Source: Paroedura picta
Lineage: Eukaryota > Chordata > Lepidosauria > Squamata > Gekkonidae
Reading direction: 5' to 3'
DNA: 64,000 bases
Assembly: GCF_049243985.1 (NCBI RefSeq)
Contig: NC_135374.1
Coordinates: forward strand, 58,773,934-58,837,933
Shown here: piece by piece, positions 1-10,760 of the stretch
Layout: the number at the start of each line of letters is the position of its first letter
How positions within the stretch are numbered: the stretch's first letter is position 1
Notes under the pieces: generated by a model
The model's database searches: none
What the model was told of the DNA's origin: nothing
Seen by the model: only the letters and a program-made list of their open reading frames with translations
Position numbers and translations under genes: made by a program

Positions 1-796
1 TATAGCAGTGGTGGTCTTCCTTAGTGGTCTCTGATCCAAGTACTAACACCTATACTAGGAAACCATAACGTCATCAGAATTCAACTGGGGAGAACAGCAG
101 GTCAGAGTAGAATAAACTCAGAGTAGAGTCAAACACACACACACACACTGTTCCTTTTCAGTTTTATATTACAATAACTTACAGGTTGAAATGCATTTTA
201 AGTATGGTGCCAAGCATCAAGGTTACCTGTTGAAAGTCAGCCAATGTTTAACTTCCCAGTAAGATTAGATTTAAGACTTCATTTACTCTAAAGATAGATC
301 AGTACCAGGATTTTTCAGCTGTGTAAGGTAAAAAATTCTTCTAGCTGATGATTTCCCTATTCTGTCCTATAGTATCTTATGCATATTCTTCGTTGCTGTG
401 AACAACATTTACAGAAGCCCAGAGCAGGTAAGTTATCTCTAATTCCTCAATAAATCCTAACCTTAATTTAAAACAATGCAGGTAAAGTGGTAGATGGAAC
501 AGGAAGATTATGAAAATGAGCTACATTTGAGATGTGAAATCAGGATGTATAAGATGCCCATCCATGCCATCCCATGTAGAGTTACACTGTTCTAAGCCCA
601 TTGAGGTTAACAAGTATAGGGGTAACTCTGTTTAGGACTGTATTGCAAAGTAATAAAAACTAGAGATGCTTTTAAAAGTAACATGTGAATGAAGGCACAG
701 TAAGATCCAGTCTATGATTAGATTCCTCAGCACACAGTTTAGTCTTTAAAAGCAGCAGGGGGGGTTGAATTGCTGAGATAGTCACAGCAAAAGATA
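1..796. other. Gene-free flank, nothing coding seen
   Basis: I see no exon, repeat family or RNA gene here beyond an (AC)8 microsatellite at 133-148. The stretch is AT-rich and all open frames are short. It may be 5' intron or upstream flank of KCNE2. Confidence 0.5.
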
Positions 797-1080
797 CCCA
801 GCTTGGTGTAGTGGTTAGGAGCACAGACTACTAATCTGGCGAGCCAGGTTTGATCCCACGCTCCTCCACATGCAACCAGCTGGGTGACCTTGGGCTCACC
901 ATAGCACTGATAAAGCTGTTCTGTGACCAAGCAGTAATATCAGGGCTCTCTCAGCCTCACCCACCTCACAGGGTGTTTGTTGTGAGGAGAGGAAAGGAAA
1001 AGGTGAATGGAATCAGCTTTGAGACTCCTTTGGGTAGAGAAAAGCAGCATATTAAAACCAACTCTTCTTCTTCATTTGGG
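797..1080 (+). mobile_element. tRNA-headed CORE-SINE-like element, full copy
   Basis: The head reads as a tRNA-like RNA polymerase III promoter, with a box A at about 804-822 (TGTAGTGGTTAGGAGC) and a box B around 846-858 (AGGTTTGATCCC). A central part follows (GTGACCTTGGGC, then a CTCTCAGCCTCACCCACCTCACAGGGTG-type segment) that resembles the MIR/CORE-SINE core. The tail carries TTTGAGACTCCTTTGGGTAG and ends in a TTC-rich run. The same head, core and tail recur on the minus strand at 41365-41660 and as fragments at 25236-25411, so this is a dispersed family. Family naming is from memory of squamate repeats. Confidence 0.75.
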
Positions 1081-2451
1081 GAGTAGGTTAATTCTTTCCA
1101 TCCATATTATAAAGCCTGGGGAAGCTATTTGCTCTGGTAGCAGAAGGCCTAGGGTTTGTGTATGTTTCAACCGTCGGAGAGAAAGGTATCCTACTCTTCC
1201 CCAGCAGATTAACCCAAAACCAACTTCCCCTCCCCATGGCTGCTTTTTAAGGTTAAATTTCTCTCTGCCAGGCTCTCTTAATTCCGTGATTCAGCCCCCT
1301 GATATCATTATATCAGTTTGGACATGTGATTTGCACCTTTGTCTGACCATAAGGTTGGTACAGGTTGGGAGATCAAACCAGGGATCCCCAACAAAACATG
1401 CAGATTGATTCTTCATTGTGGAATGTGATAGTGTGGGGAGGAAAAAGTTAAGTCTGAAATACTGTTTACTGACTTGTACTGCCCCACTGACTTTGTGGCT
1501 TTGAGGCAGTGGCAATCCCTCTTTGAAGAACTGTTACAGGATTAAGAGGCTACCAGCCTAAGCTCCTTGGAGGAAGGGAACGGTAAATATACAATCACTC
1601 AATCAATATGACAGCCTCTATCCATGCCGCAGCAATGAAAGATTGATAACTTTAAAAAAAGAGAGAGATTGGACCATTTTGGATTCAGTTTGAATCTGAA
1701 GCATGCAACGCACCCTTCCATGGCTTGGATTCAATGGCCTAATAACATATGGCACCATTGAAGTCAATGGGAAATTTTCCCTTTCTATCTATAACGTGGT
1801 CGGAGGGGGGGGGTTGGGGTACAGGTACCAAATTTACAGCATAGTTGTGGGAGCCTCTCCTCAAAAGAACCCCCACATTTCAAAAAGATTAGACCAGGGC
1901 CCCCAATTCTATAGGCACCCAAAAGGGTGCCCCCATCCAACCTCCATTGTTTCCATTGGTGAGAAAAAAAGGTATTCTGGAGGTTGGATGGGGGCACCCT
2001 CTTGGCTTTCCTTCCCTATCCATCCATGTCTGCCATTTTCCTCTCCCTGTTTTGCATTTTTACTGATATTTTGAAAAGAAAAAAGTAGCTATATTGCTAT
2101 AGTATGTTGCTGTAGTGGGTTTTTTAAAAAGCTGGCAAAAGTCCCTAGTGTGTATGGAGGTAATGTTGGGCATGAGCGAATGGAGAGAGAGAAAATGGCA
2201 TCGGATTTGGGCACTAAATTTTGGAAATCTATATCTTGCTGTTCAAATGTTTTCAGAAAGCAGGTTCTGGAAACATCAGAGCAGGAGAAGGAAACAGTGG
2301 CAGGTTATAAAAGAGGAATAGGAGGAGGAAAAGCTCATTCAAATGCTTCAACAAACCATGCTGCAGCTTGAAAGCCAGGGCAGGGGAAATTGCCCTTGTG
2401 GAAACAGCTACAGATAACTAATCTGACTTTTTTGTTTTGTTTTGTTGTTAG
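1081..2451 (+). other. KCNE2 upstream flank or 5' intron
   Basis: No coding exon is recognisable. The stretch ends in a pyrimidine-rich tract (T/G-rich, TTTTGTTTTGTTTTG) and an AG at 2450-2451, which reads as the 3' splice acceptor of the KCNE2 coding exon. That implies an untranslated first exon further upstream, which I could not place. The only structured part is the hairpin at 1925-1999. Confidence 0.5.
1925..1999. repeat. 21-bp perfect inverted repeat (hairpin)
   Basis: The left arm 1925-1945 begins GGGTGCCCCCATCC. The right arm 1979-1999 is its exact reverse complement, and a 33-nt loop separates them. The arms are GC-rich in an AT-rich setting. It may be the remnant of a small foldback element. 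The sequence alone does not show whether it is transcribed. Confidence 0.8.
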
Positions 2452-2469
2452 ATACCATTAACTGAAAAC

Positions 2470-2847
2470 ATGGATGCATTACACAATTTCACCCAGTCTC
2501 TGGAAAACACTTTCAAAGATGTATTCCTCAACTATATGAATAACTGGCGTCAAAATACCACAAATGAACAAAAGGAATTGCAAAGAAGACTTGAAGCTGA
2601 AAACCTTGATTATGTCATTCTGTATCTCATGGTGATGATTGGCATCTTCTCCTTTATTGTTGTGGCGATCTTAGTGAGCACTGTGAAATCAAAAAGACGA
2701 GAACACTCCAATGACCCTTATCACCAATACATTGTCGATGACTGGGGAGAAAAGTACAAAAGTCAGGTCCCACTCCGCAATGATCTTAAGTGCATCGTTC
2801 ATGAAAATGTTGGCGCAAAGGACAAACTAAACTCCAGATCTGCTTGA
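2470..2847 (+). CDS. KCNE2: KCNE2 (MiRP1), voltage-gated potassium channel beta subunit
   Basis: This 125-residue single-pass membrane protein is the KCNE2 beta subunit. In other vertebrates it assembles with KCNQ1, hERG and other Kv alpha subunits and tunes gating, notably in heart and gastric parietal cells. The N-terminal outside part has two glycosylation sequons, N6-F-T and N29-T-T, both also present in human KCNE2. Residues about 48-70 ([15 protein letters not shown]...) form the membrane span and match human nearly residue for residue. The juxtamembrane stretch K73[16 protein letters not shown] is essentially identical to human. The C-terminal tail is more diverged. Human KCNE2 has 123 residues. 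The start is the first ATG after a clear acceptor at 2450-2451, and the whole protein lies in one exon, as is usual for KCNE genes. The frame is intact and SMIM11 follows on the same strand. I am very sure of the identification. Confidence 0.97.
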   Translation: MDALHNFTQSLENTFKDVFLNYMNNWRQNTTNEQKELQRRLEAENLDYVILYLMVMIGIFSFIVVAILVSTVKSKRREHSNDPYHQYIVDDWGEKYKSQVPLRNDLKCIVHENVGAKDKLNSRSA

Positions 2848-2950
2848 GAAATCAATAGAGCATGAATTGAGAAGGATGGAAGAATAATTCATAGTGTCCA
2901 TGGGACTGGGGAGAATACTAGGTCTCAGTAACTTTCAAAGCACGTTAAAT

Positions 2951-2956
2951 ATTAAA
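2951..2956 (+). promoter_or_regulatory. Possible KCNE2 poly(A) signal
   Basis: ATTAAA lies 104 bp past the KCNE2 stop. It is the nearest signal variant, but other signals further on cannot be excluded. Confidence 0.3.
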
Positions 2957-3104
2957 CGTCATGTAAATCTCTCCAGGAAATGGGTGTGTTATCTATTTCA
3001 AGCCTATGTGATCTAAATGCAAACTATGAGGAAGCAGATTTGTGTTTTTATATTCCAGGCTACAACCTTTGTGAGCTGCTTAAAAAGGCTAAGTGAAAAT
3101 TCTA

Positions 3105-3985
3105 GGGGGCTTTTCGCACGCCTTCAAAATCGCACAATGGTTGCCAATTGAAAATGCTACTGATTTGCCGTTATGCACAACGTCGTTGACAATCTGCCAC
3201 ACACCTGAAACCGATCCGCAAAAAGCGCTTCCTTGTAGCGCTTTCAGGGAAATCCCCAAAAGTGGATTCACCCTCCAGAAAGCGCTACACTCCTGCAACC
3301 AATCTGCAACACTAGCGGGAAAGTTCTGTGCATTACCATTGTTGTGGTTTCTACAAAGTCCCTCCCCCTGGCTCTCTCCTCTGATCTTCCGGCGAAGCGA
3401 TCGCCATTTTTTTTTCTCCGAGTGAGCGGGGCTCAACCCACCAGCGAGCCTCTGTTTAGAGGCTTCCCCGGCTTCAGTCCCTCCCCAGAGCTGTTTAGTC
3501 ACTAAGCACAGAGAAGCCCGTTTGCTGATGTATTTTCCCTTTATTTTTTACACTGTTTTCGGCCGAAAATCGGGCCCGTGAGGGGGGGGGATTTTTTTTT
3601 TACTCAGGAGGAGTGTGGCAACGATGAAACGACAGCTCAAACACACCTGCCAGCTGGATGGGTCTCTCCGTTGCAACGAATCAACACAGATTCGTTGCAA
3701 TGGGTGTGTTAAAAAAAAAAACCTTTCTTAAAGGGAAAGGGGCTGTTTGGGAGCATGCTAACGGCTGCCCATTGGCTGCTTGACGGCCAGGGGCAGGACG
3801 AGCTTGGCAATAGCGCTTCCTTTCTAGCGATTTTTGCTGAGACCGGAAGCCTTTGGGAAACGATAGAAACGCAACTGGATTCCACTACAAAGTCAGGTAT
3901 GCATAATGACGAATTCCACTATTTTAAATGGCGATTTTTCGTTCAGCAAACAATTTGCTATAAGGATCCCGGTGCGGAAAGCCCC
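3105..3985. mobile_element. PIF/Harbinger-like MITE, 0.88 kb, copy 1
   Basis: The ends are inverted: the left reads GGGGGCTTTTCGCACG and the right, reversed, GGGGGCTTTCCGCACC. CTA flanks both ends (3102-3104 and 3986-3988) as a 3-bp target duplication. The inside has no transposase. It carries an internal stem-loop around 3674-3705 built on GTTGCAACGAATC. A second copy at 13283-14183 lies in opposite orientation and is very similar by eye. Open frames inside it are shadows and not genes. Superfamily placement rests on the 3-bp target duplication and is inference. Confidence 0.7.
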
Positions 3986-4199
3986 CTAGGTATAAGGCCC
4001 ACAAAATGTTTTTTCCTGCTTTACTAAAGCAAAGGAGAGAAAACATCCAATTACACAATAATCATTCCAACCAGAAACAGTCTCTTAATTCTGTTCAGAA
4101 AAAACCTTAAAACTTAAATGTACATCTAGTCTGCATTTGTCAAAAGTAAGCTGCAATGAGTTCAGTGAGACTTTCTGCTAAATAGTTTAGGGTGGTTGC

Positions 4200-4330
4200 T
4201 AGGGATAAGCACGAACTGACTTACAAACTAAAATTTGTGGCAAATTTTGGTTGGCTTGTGCTTTGCTAAATCAAGTTCATTTCAGGTCAACTAACACAAA
4301 CTTTCCATGAACTTACACAGGATCCAAGTG
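4200..4330. mobile_element. hAT-like MITE, left part only
   Basis: It begins TAGGGATAAGCACGAAC and continues with an AAATTTGTGGCAAATTTTG-type segment that matches the start of the complete element at 18632-19322. The right end is not seen, so the copy is truncated. Confidence 0.5.
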
Positions 4331-5479
4331 GGTAGCAATGTTGGTATCACCAGGTCTCAGGCTCCCCGCGAGATGTACCCTGAGGCACTTTTTATAATAT
4401 AAGGTCTGTTCAGCAGGAGGAGGGATGGGAACTTTTGCCACCAAGGGGAGGGTTATATAAGGATTTTAGAAATATTTTGGGGGATTTTAAATTTGAACAT
4501 TTGATTGTTAAATGCCACAAGTCAATTTGTGAAAGTGGTGGGATATAAATTAAAGTATGTATGTATGAAAAAGCAGAACAAAATTTGAATCCAATGGTAC
4601 CTTTTGAATAAATAGACACAAATCTGACATCAAGCATCACAAGACTGAGAAACCTGTAGGAGAACACGTCAACCTTTTAGGACATTCAAAGTAGCTCTTC
4701 AATTAAAAAGGAACCAAGAACAGATTGGAAAGGGAAAATTGTTGTGTTACAAGTTATTGCAACACTCAGAAGAATGGAATACCCAGGACTCAATAGGGAT
4801 ATTGGTTTGTTATCTGAATATATATGCTAACCTCATTCTTTATTTTATCTCTTATTTGGAATAATAGATTTGAATAGTAGATTGTAGTGTAATATAATGA
4901 ATAGTAGAATGTAATGTAATGTGGAATGTTAGATTGATATGTCTGAGAACAGGGGAAATGACTATGCAAAGCAGATCACCCCACTTCGAAGAAGAAAATG
5001 ATATAAAGAAGACTCCATGCTTGAAAGGAGATGGATGGAGAATAGGGGCAGGGTCACAGTTAATTGATCTCAGAATTCTACAAATAAATATACATCTGCC
5101 CATTACTTTCCCATTTTGATATATTTATTTCCTTCACTATTTCTCCTCTGGAATTGAACATCCCCCCCCCCCCAATGGCAACTTTATAAAATAAGCCTGT
5201 TATTCCTGTTTGGCTCTGGATTCTGTTAAGCACTTTAATTATGCTGTATGTTACTTTACTGCTCACACTTTGTAAATATGGACTGGTCAAAACCTGAACA
5301 TGAGAAGATGAGACTGTGGCATTGAAAGAACTAGCCCGACCTGGGTTCTTGGTCCCTCACCAATCATGGGCAAAAAGCCAGGGGAGGGTAATCTTGGATG
5401 CTGATCCAAGAGGCTTTTCCCTTTAGCACACTCCCCATCCCAAAGATTCCAGACACTGAATGCATGGGCCCAGTGTGGG
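4331..5479. other. Intergenic, no gene seen
   Basis: No coding exon or clear repeat could be assigned. It contains a short AT-rich region of repeated TAGTAGAATGTAATG-like words around 4866-4925. Confidence 0.4.
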
Positions 5480-6935
5480 AGGCAGTAGAGAGTTTGGAGT
5501 ATTGTCTGCCTAATGCACCAGCAGATGCCCTGCTGAGTTTCCTGGATCCAGTGGCTGACTGGACTTTGCACTTCCCTAGGCTCTTTGCAGAACTCAGGCT
5601 TGGTATCAGCCACGGCAATGCTAGGACTCTCTCAGTTTGTAGCTGGTCCCCCACATCAACCAGGTCACACCCTAGATTTAATCTTTGGGATGGCGATACA
5701 AATAGGTCTGGTGCAAACAGCAAGAGTGCCATAGTTGGACCATTTTGCTCTAAAGGCTCGAATCAGTACCCCACTCCTTCCCTGCATAGGCAGGGAGCAG
5801 ATTTATGCTCACTCCAGGAGACTAATGGATCTAATAGGATTCTATAATACTCTGTGGGATCCAATCCCTCCCCCAATGACTCAATTTATGAGCAGGTAGA
5901 AGATTGGCATTACCAACTCTCTGAAGCCTTTGACAAAAGAACCCCATGATGCACTGTCCATTCCTGACCCAAGCTGACTTCTTGGTATACACAGGACCTT
6001 TGTGAACAGAAATGGGATCTGAGACAGCTAGAGTGAGTTTGGTGGGAAACTTTTGATGAAGCTTCAATAATATCTTATAAGGTACTTATGAATGCTTATT
6101 ATATGGCAATGAAGGCTACAGAGAGTGAGTACTTTGCGGCCTCTATTGCCTCCACTAGCTTTTGCCCAGCACAATTCTTCAAAACAATTCAATCTTTGAC
6201 ATCCCTGGCAAGTAGACTGCCAGGAATTCCACAACTGGATATTAACTGTGAAGCATCTGCAAGCTTCTTTGCGAAGAAAATCTTGTTGCTCCACCAGAAC
6301 TTTAGTATGCTGGAAGCCCCTTGGCTGTCTCAAGAACTTACTTTGGACTGCTTCACTATGCTCTCCTGGATTAATATAGAGCTCTGACAGCTGTTTGGCC
6401 AAGTACTCGCTCCCTGGACCATGCCCCTTGCAGCTGGTGAAGACGCAGTGCAGGCCCTCCTCCAGGACATTATCAACTTATTCCTGACTTCAGGAATTTT
6501 CTGGAAGAAGCTGGCTGTGGTTAGGCTGCTTTTGAAGAAAACAATGCTAGATGCAACTGACCCAGCCAAGTACTGTCTGGTTTCACATTTGCCATTCCTG
6601 GGCAAGGTGGTTGAGCATGTGATTGCAGAACAATTACAGAGTTTTCTGGAGGAAGCATTGGCCCTTGATCCTTTTTGATCCAGCTTCAGGCCTGGTCATG
6701 GGGTGGAGACAGCTTTGGTCACCCTACAGATGATCTTTGGAGGAAGCTGGATCTAGGTGAATTGGCACTGCTGATTCTATTAGACCTTACAACACCATTC
6801 AATACTGTGAAGCATGGGCTACTTGCCCAGTGCTTAGCCTTGAAATGGTTGCTGTCCTTTCTCCAAGGCTGGGGACAGAGGGTGGTAGTAGTAGGAGAAG
6901 GTAACTCTCAGTGATATGCTTGGTTCTCAACTTTT
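5480..6935 (+). mobile_element. Old CR1/L2-type LINE, endonuclease and reverse transcriptase remnants
   Basis: Reading across frames on the plus strand, the endonuclease C-terminus is recognisable at about 5640-5690 (AGPPHQPGHTLDLIFGMA). Linker-like sequence follows at 6090-6400 (NAYYMAMKATESEYFAAS). Reverse transcriptase pieces follow at about 6590-6680 (LPFLGKVVEHVIAEQLQSF) and 6755-6830 (LLILLDLTTPFNTVKHGLL), the second corresponding to the catalytic-aspartate motif A region. Frames change several times and stops interrupt it. The sequence is lost before the YADD motif, at about 6930, where an unrelated tandem array begins. It is a long-dead copy. The clade within the CR1/L2/L3 group is uncertain. 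Confidence 0.75.
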
Positions 6936-6941
6936 GGTTGA

Positions 6942-7625
6942 AAAGGATGAATAACAGTGTATCATTTTAGTGTTTTCATTTCTAAAGTATTGTTTTTGAG
7001 GACCTTTAAGGCATTCCATTGTTTTTGCAGACCTATTATTTGCTTTAGGCCTGTTCCAAGATGTTCAGAAAGGGTTAATAAAAGCGTGAGAGTTCAGTAT
7101 TATAATTTCCTAAATATTGGTCTGGAATATTGTTTTTCACGGTACTATTATTTTTAATGCTTGTTTCAATCTATTCTGGAGTGTTCTGGAGGCATTTGGG
7201 CCTGGAAAGGGTTAATAAGTGCATGACATTTCGGTGTTTTGATTTCTAAAATAGTTTTCTGGAGTGCCTTTAATGCATCCCACAGTTTTTTGCAGTAGTA
7301 TTATTCATTTAATGGCTGTTCTGTAGTGTTCCACAGGTATTTTGGCTTGTAAAGGGTTAAGTAAATGCATGATAATTTCCATGTTTTAATTTCCAAACTA
7401 TTATTTTGGAGTGCCTTTAATACATCCTACTGTTTTGTTGTTGTTTTGTGGTGAAAAAACCATTGCTGTACCTGTGGGACCTGGGTTAATAAACGCACAA
7501 TGTTTCTGCATTTTGATTTCTAAAATAGTTATGAATCCCTTAAACGCATCCCACTGTTTTGGGGCAGTGCTACTACTGTTTAATGCTCATTCTTGCCTGT
7601 TCCGGCTTTTACCCTCTTCAATATC
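6942..7625. repeat. Degenerate tandem array, about five units of 130-145 bp
   Basis: The phrase GGGTTAATAAA or a close variant recurs at about 7072, 7209, 7354 and 7483, so spacings are 137, 145 and 129 bp. Each unit continues with a GTTTTGATTTCTAAAATAGT-like segment, then GGAGTGCCTTTAATGCATCC and a TTTTTGCAGTACTATTATT-like segment. A first, less exact unit starts near 6945 and the last fades near 7620. I do not recognise the family. The unit length resembles a minisatellite or short satellite monomer. Confidence 0.7.
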
Positions 7626-7739
7626 ATCTTAATACCCAATATTTGAAGGGGGGAGGGAGATCAAACATTTCCTAAATTCCCCAAATCTCTACAGACTTTC
7701 GTTGTTCATCACTAATGTCCCGTTATTCCCTTAATCATG

Positions 7740-7900
7740 TTAAACGCATTACTGGGACCTGTAGTTTTCTAGAAGCAAAGGATTGTGGGAGTTGTAGTTT
7801 GTAGCCGTTCTTTGGCTAATGGCTGACCGCGACAAGGTACGATGATGAGCTTGCTTTTTAAATCCGAAAACGCATGGCAATGGAAGACGATATAGTCTGA
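7740..7900 (+). promoter_or_regulatory. SMIM11: Candidate SMIM11 promoter with two ZNF143-like sites
   Basis: Two copies of a TGGGANNTGTAGTTT motif lie at about 7751-7767 (ACTGGGACCTGTAGTTT) and 7784-7800 (TGTGGGAGTTGTAGTTT), 33 bp apart and in the same direction. They match the known ZNF143/Staf element, typical of housekeeping promoters. CpGs are locally denser just downstream (ACCGCGACAAG, CCGAAAACGC), and a GTACGA at 7836 could be a weak splice donor after CGACAAG. SMIM11 is the nearest downstream plus-strand gene, with its ATG 4.5 kb away behind an acceptor. Assignment to SMIM11 is inference. Confidence 0.45.
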
Positions 7901-8370
7901 ATTGGAGTCTTATAAAAATTTACAGTGTTGACATTGTTTCTGATATTTTAACGTGCACAAAATACTATTATACTGTTATTACTTCATAGTCGTCTTGTTC
8001 CTTTAAATAAACCATCGCACATTCGTTTAGGAGCAAGCGCTGCTGGATCCAATGGAAGGTACTTCCTAGTACACTTCAGCAGGCGCAGTCTTTAAAATGT
8101 GCACGAAGAATAGAGATTAAGAATCTGTTTTTGTCTTTTCAGTGTGTTTTAACCACGTTCAACATTTTCGTTGGATAGCTTGAGTCCGGAATTATGAGCC
8201 TTCATGAGCTAGGATTATGGCTTTCTCATATGTCTGCTTACTTGGAATTAGCCTCTTTCAGTAAACTTTTAAAAACATTCTCCAGGGATGGGGAGTAAGT
8301 TCAACTCCATTAAGGCATCTCGGGATGCCTTAATGCCCTATCTCGGGATACTAAAATTTACAGTGTAGTA

Positions 8371-8653
8371 AGAGCCTCTTGTGGCGCAGAGTGGTAAGGC
8401 AGCCGTCTGAAAGCTTTGCCCATAAGGCTGGGAGTTCAATCCCAGCAGCCGGCTCAAGGTTGACTCAGCCTTCCATCCTCCCGAGGTCGGTAAAATGAGT
8501 ACCCAGCTTGCTGGGGGGTAAACGGTCATGACTGGGGAAGGCACTGGCAAACCACCCCGTATTGAGTCTGCCATGAAAATGCTAGAGGGCGTCACCCCAA
8601 GGGTCAGACATGACTCGGTGATTGCACAGGGGATACCTTTACCTTTACCTTTA
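8371..8653 (+). mobile_element. Sauria SINE, full copy
   Basis: The head GAGCCTCTTGTGGCGCAGAG carries a tRNA-like box A (TGGCGCAGAGTGGTAAGGC) and a box B (GGGAGTTCAATCCC). The body contains GGTAAAATGAGTACCCAGCT. The tail (GGCACTGGCAAACCACCCCG, then TGCCATGAAAATGCTAGAGG) is close to a stretch of the BovB element at 43431-43465, and the copy ends in ACCTTT repeats. Sauria SINEs are squamate elements known to be mobilised by BovB, which is present in this window. A second copy lies at 57598-57885 on the other strand. Confidence 0.9.
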
Positions 8654-10644
8654 GTTGATTTCACATGTGCCGGTTTGCAGATTTAAATAAATGGTGTAGT
8701 TATACTGCAGTTGAAATGATTACTTTTCTTTCCTTGGTCTAAGGGGAATTCTGGAGCAGATCAAACATAAACCTAATGATCTTCCAGTCTACTTCCCCCC
8801 TTACTCAACACAGATGTCAAAAAAGGTTGCTGTGTCTTCTTCCTCTTGCTTTCAGCAAGAATGTATGTGCCTGTAGCAGAGGTTAAAAAGCTGTCTCCCT
8901 CCACAATAAATTTTAGCTTTCATTAACAGTTTTACCTGATCAGACAACACTTTAATGGCATACATTGATAAATCAAGGGTTTTGAAAGAGGGTATTCTGG
9001 CCAAATACGCCTGATCCATATGGTTTTCAAGTGCTGATTCACATTACAGGACATGCAAAACCCTGGCTTCCCCCCCTACTTCATATGTTGAGTAATATCA
9101 GTAAAATGGGAGCATGTGTGCTATCAAGGTGGCATTTCCATGCTCATCAATGGCTGGAGGATTCAGCATTTTTGAAAAAAACAGTTGCACTTAGGATGTA
9201 TGGCCAGCTGTGGAACAGAATGTCCAGAAGGATCATCATCCACATTTTTGTAAGGGATAATGGATGTCTGCTATTTTTATCCTAATCATGGCAGGTGGAA
9301 AACAGTAGAACTACTTCTATGGAGGTGAAATTCAGACATTGTACACAATGGCAGTTGCTTTATAAGATGAACTCTCCACATGATTCTAAAACTAGCTCAT
9401 TATAAATGTAAACTTGTATAGACTTTTATATGAGAACATACTGGGATGAGAATAGCAGGACCAAGATTGAACTAGTTATGTGTGTGAGACACTCTAACAA
9501 TATGTATTCAGTCACATTGAAACAATGTAGTAGTTCAAAACTATAAAATTAAAAACTACCCTTATTATCCTTATGCCAAATTTTATTTCTGTGGCTGCTT
9601 CTTAAGAGCCAGGAAAGTCACTTTGAAGAAGTGCTTTCCTGCTGTTTACGTATCTTGTTACTGCATTCATTCCCATTCCTCTCTATTTCTACTGCCACTC
9701 TTCCCAGACAGAAAAACAGGGGTATGGTGTATATGGCTGCATTGTATGTGTACCCAACCCCCTCTGTCACTCAAAGTTTAGTCCTTAAGGGGCCAGGGCA
9801 CCATTAAAGCCATGGTTGCATGAGAAAAAGTATATACATGCATTTACTTTAGCAGTCTGGTTGACTATTTTAATTTGTATGCTTATTTGTTTCTCCATGG
9901 ATGGAAAATCAGCTTAGCAATCAGTAATTTTAAGTAAAAAGATAAAGTTGCCAGAAGGGAAAGGGCTAAATTGGGGTTAAGTAATTGCCCCCTTTTCTCA
10001 AACTGGAAGCCTAGCTGGCTTTTTCTCACTGAGAACCATGTGCCTTACAAAAATTTTGATTATTTGACAGATTTAAAAAAACATGGTATCTGGTCAAGTA
10101 ATTTTGGGGCACAAAAGAAATGTAATGTAACAGTGCCCCTAATACTTGTGAAACAATGACATTTAATTGTAATATTTTGCAGTTGACTATTTGTAGCCTG
10201 TAGATTATTGTATGTTGAGTGATGCCTGCTTCTCAACAAAGTACTTGTTTGTGTATGCAGAGTCCTGCAGGGCCAGGGAGAAGAAAACCTCATTCCTACT
10301 ATCAGTGCTGCCAGATGCCACTGTGATGTCATGGTAGAAGTAGGTCACCCCCTCTGCAAGCGCCTCCATAGGTCAAACAATGGTTGGCCAGGTGATTAGC
10401 CACAACTTGCTTAATTGTTGTCCTGAACCACCTTCAGTGTGGGCAACACTACAGAGGATGGCCTGTGAATATAGCAATGGCAAGAGAGGTAGGCTAGCGG
10501 AACGGATGGATAGCCAGAGCAAGGAGAGAACAAAAGACAGTTGTGCAGTTTGTAATTTGGATTTGGATCCAGTCATTGTTCAGCTTCTGGTAGCACATGC
10601 CATAATCCTGCTGCATGGTAGCTATCTGCACAAATACAGGTAAA
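8654..10644. other. Probable SMIM11 5' intron, nothing recognised
   Basis: About 2 kb of AT-rich sequence without an exon, RNA gene or repeat I can name. If the promoter at about 7.8 kb is right, this is intron between an untranslated first exon and the ATG exon. Confidence 0.4.
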
Positions 10645-10760
10645 GGAGTATATTTATTTGTTTGTTTATTTTATTCAATTTCTTACTCACTGCTTTTGAG
10701 AATTGCCTTGTGGTGGGTTATAATTAAAATAAACCTCACATAGATTAAAACACTAAAATC
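10645..10760 (-). mobile_element. LINE 3' tail, CR1/L2 type
   Basis: Reading on the minus strand, a ...ATAACCCACCACAAGGCAATTCTC-like end is followed by an (A/T)-rich TAAACAAACAAATAAATA tail. The same arrangement of a short GC-containing end plus a TAAA-type tail occurs in several tails in this window. Only the last 100 bp or so are present. Confidence 0.5.

Noticed and set aside
797-870. Genuine tRNA gene
   Set aside because: The tRNA-like head is fused to a CORE-like body and a tail shared by other copies, so it is a SINE.
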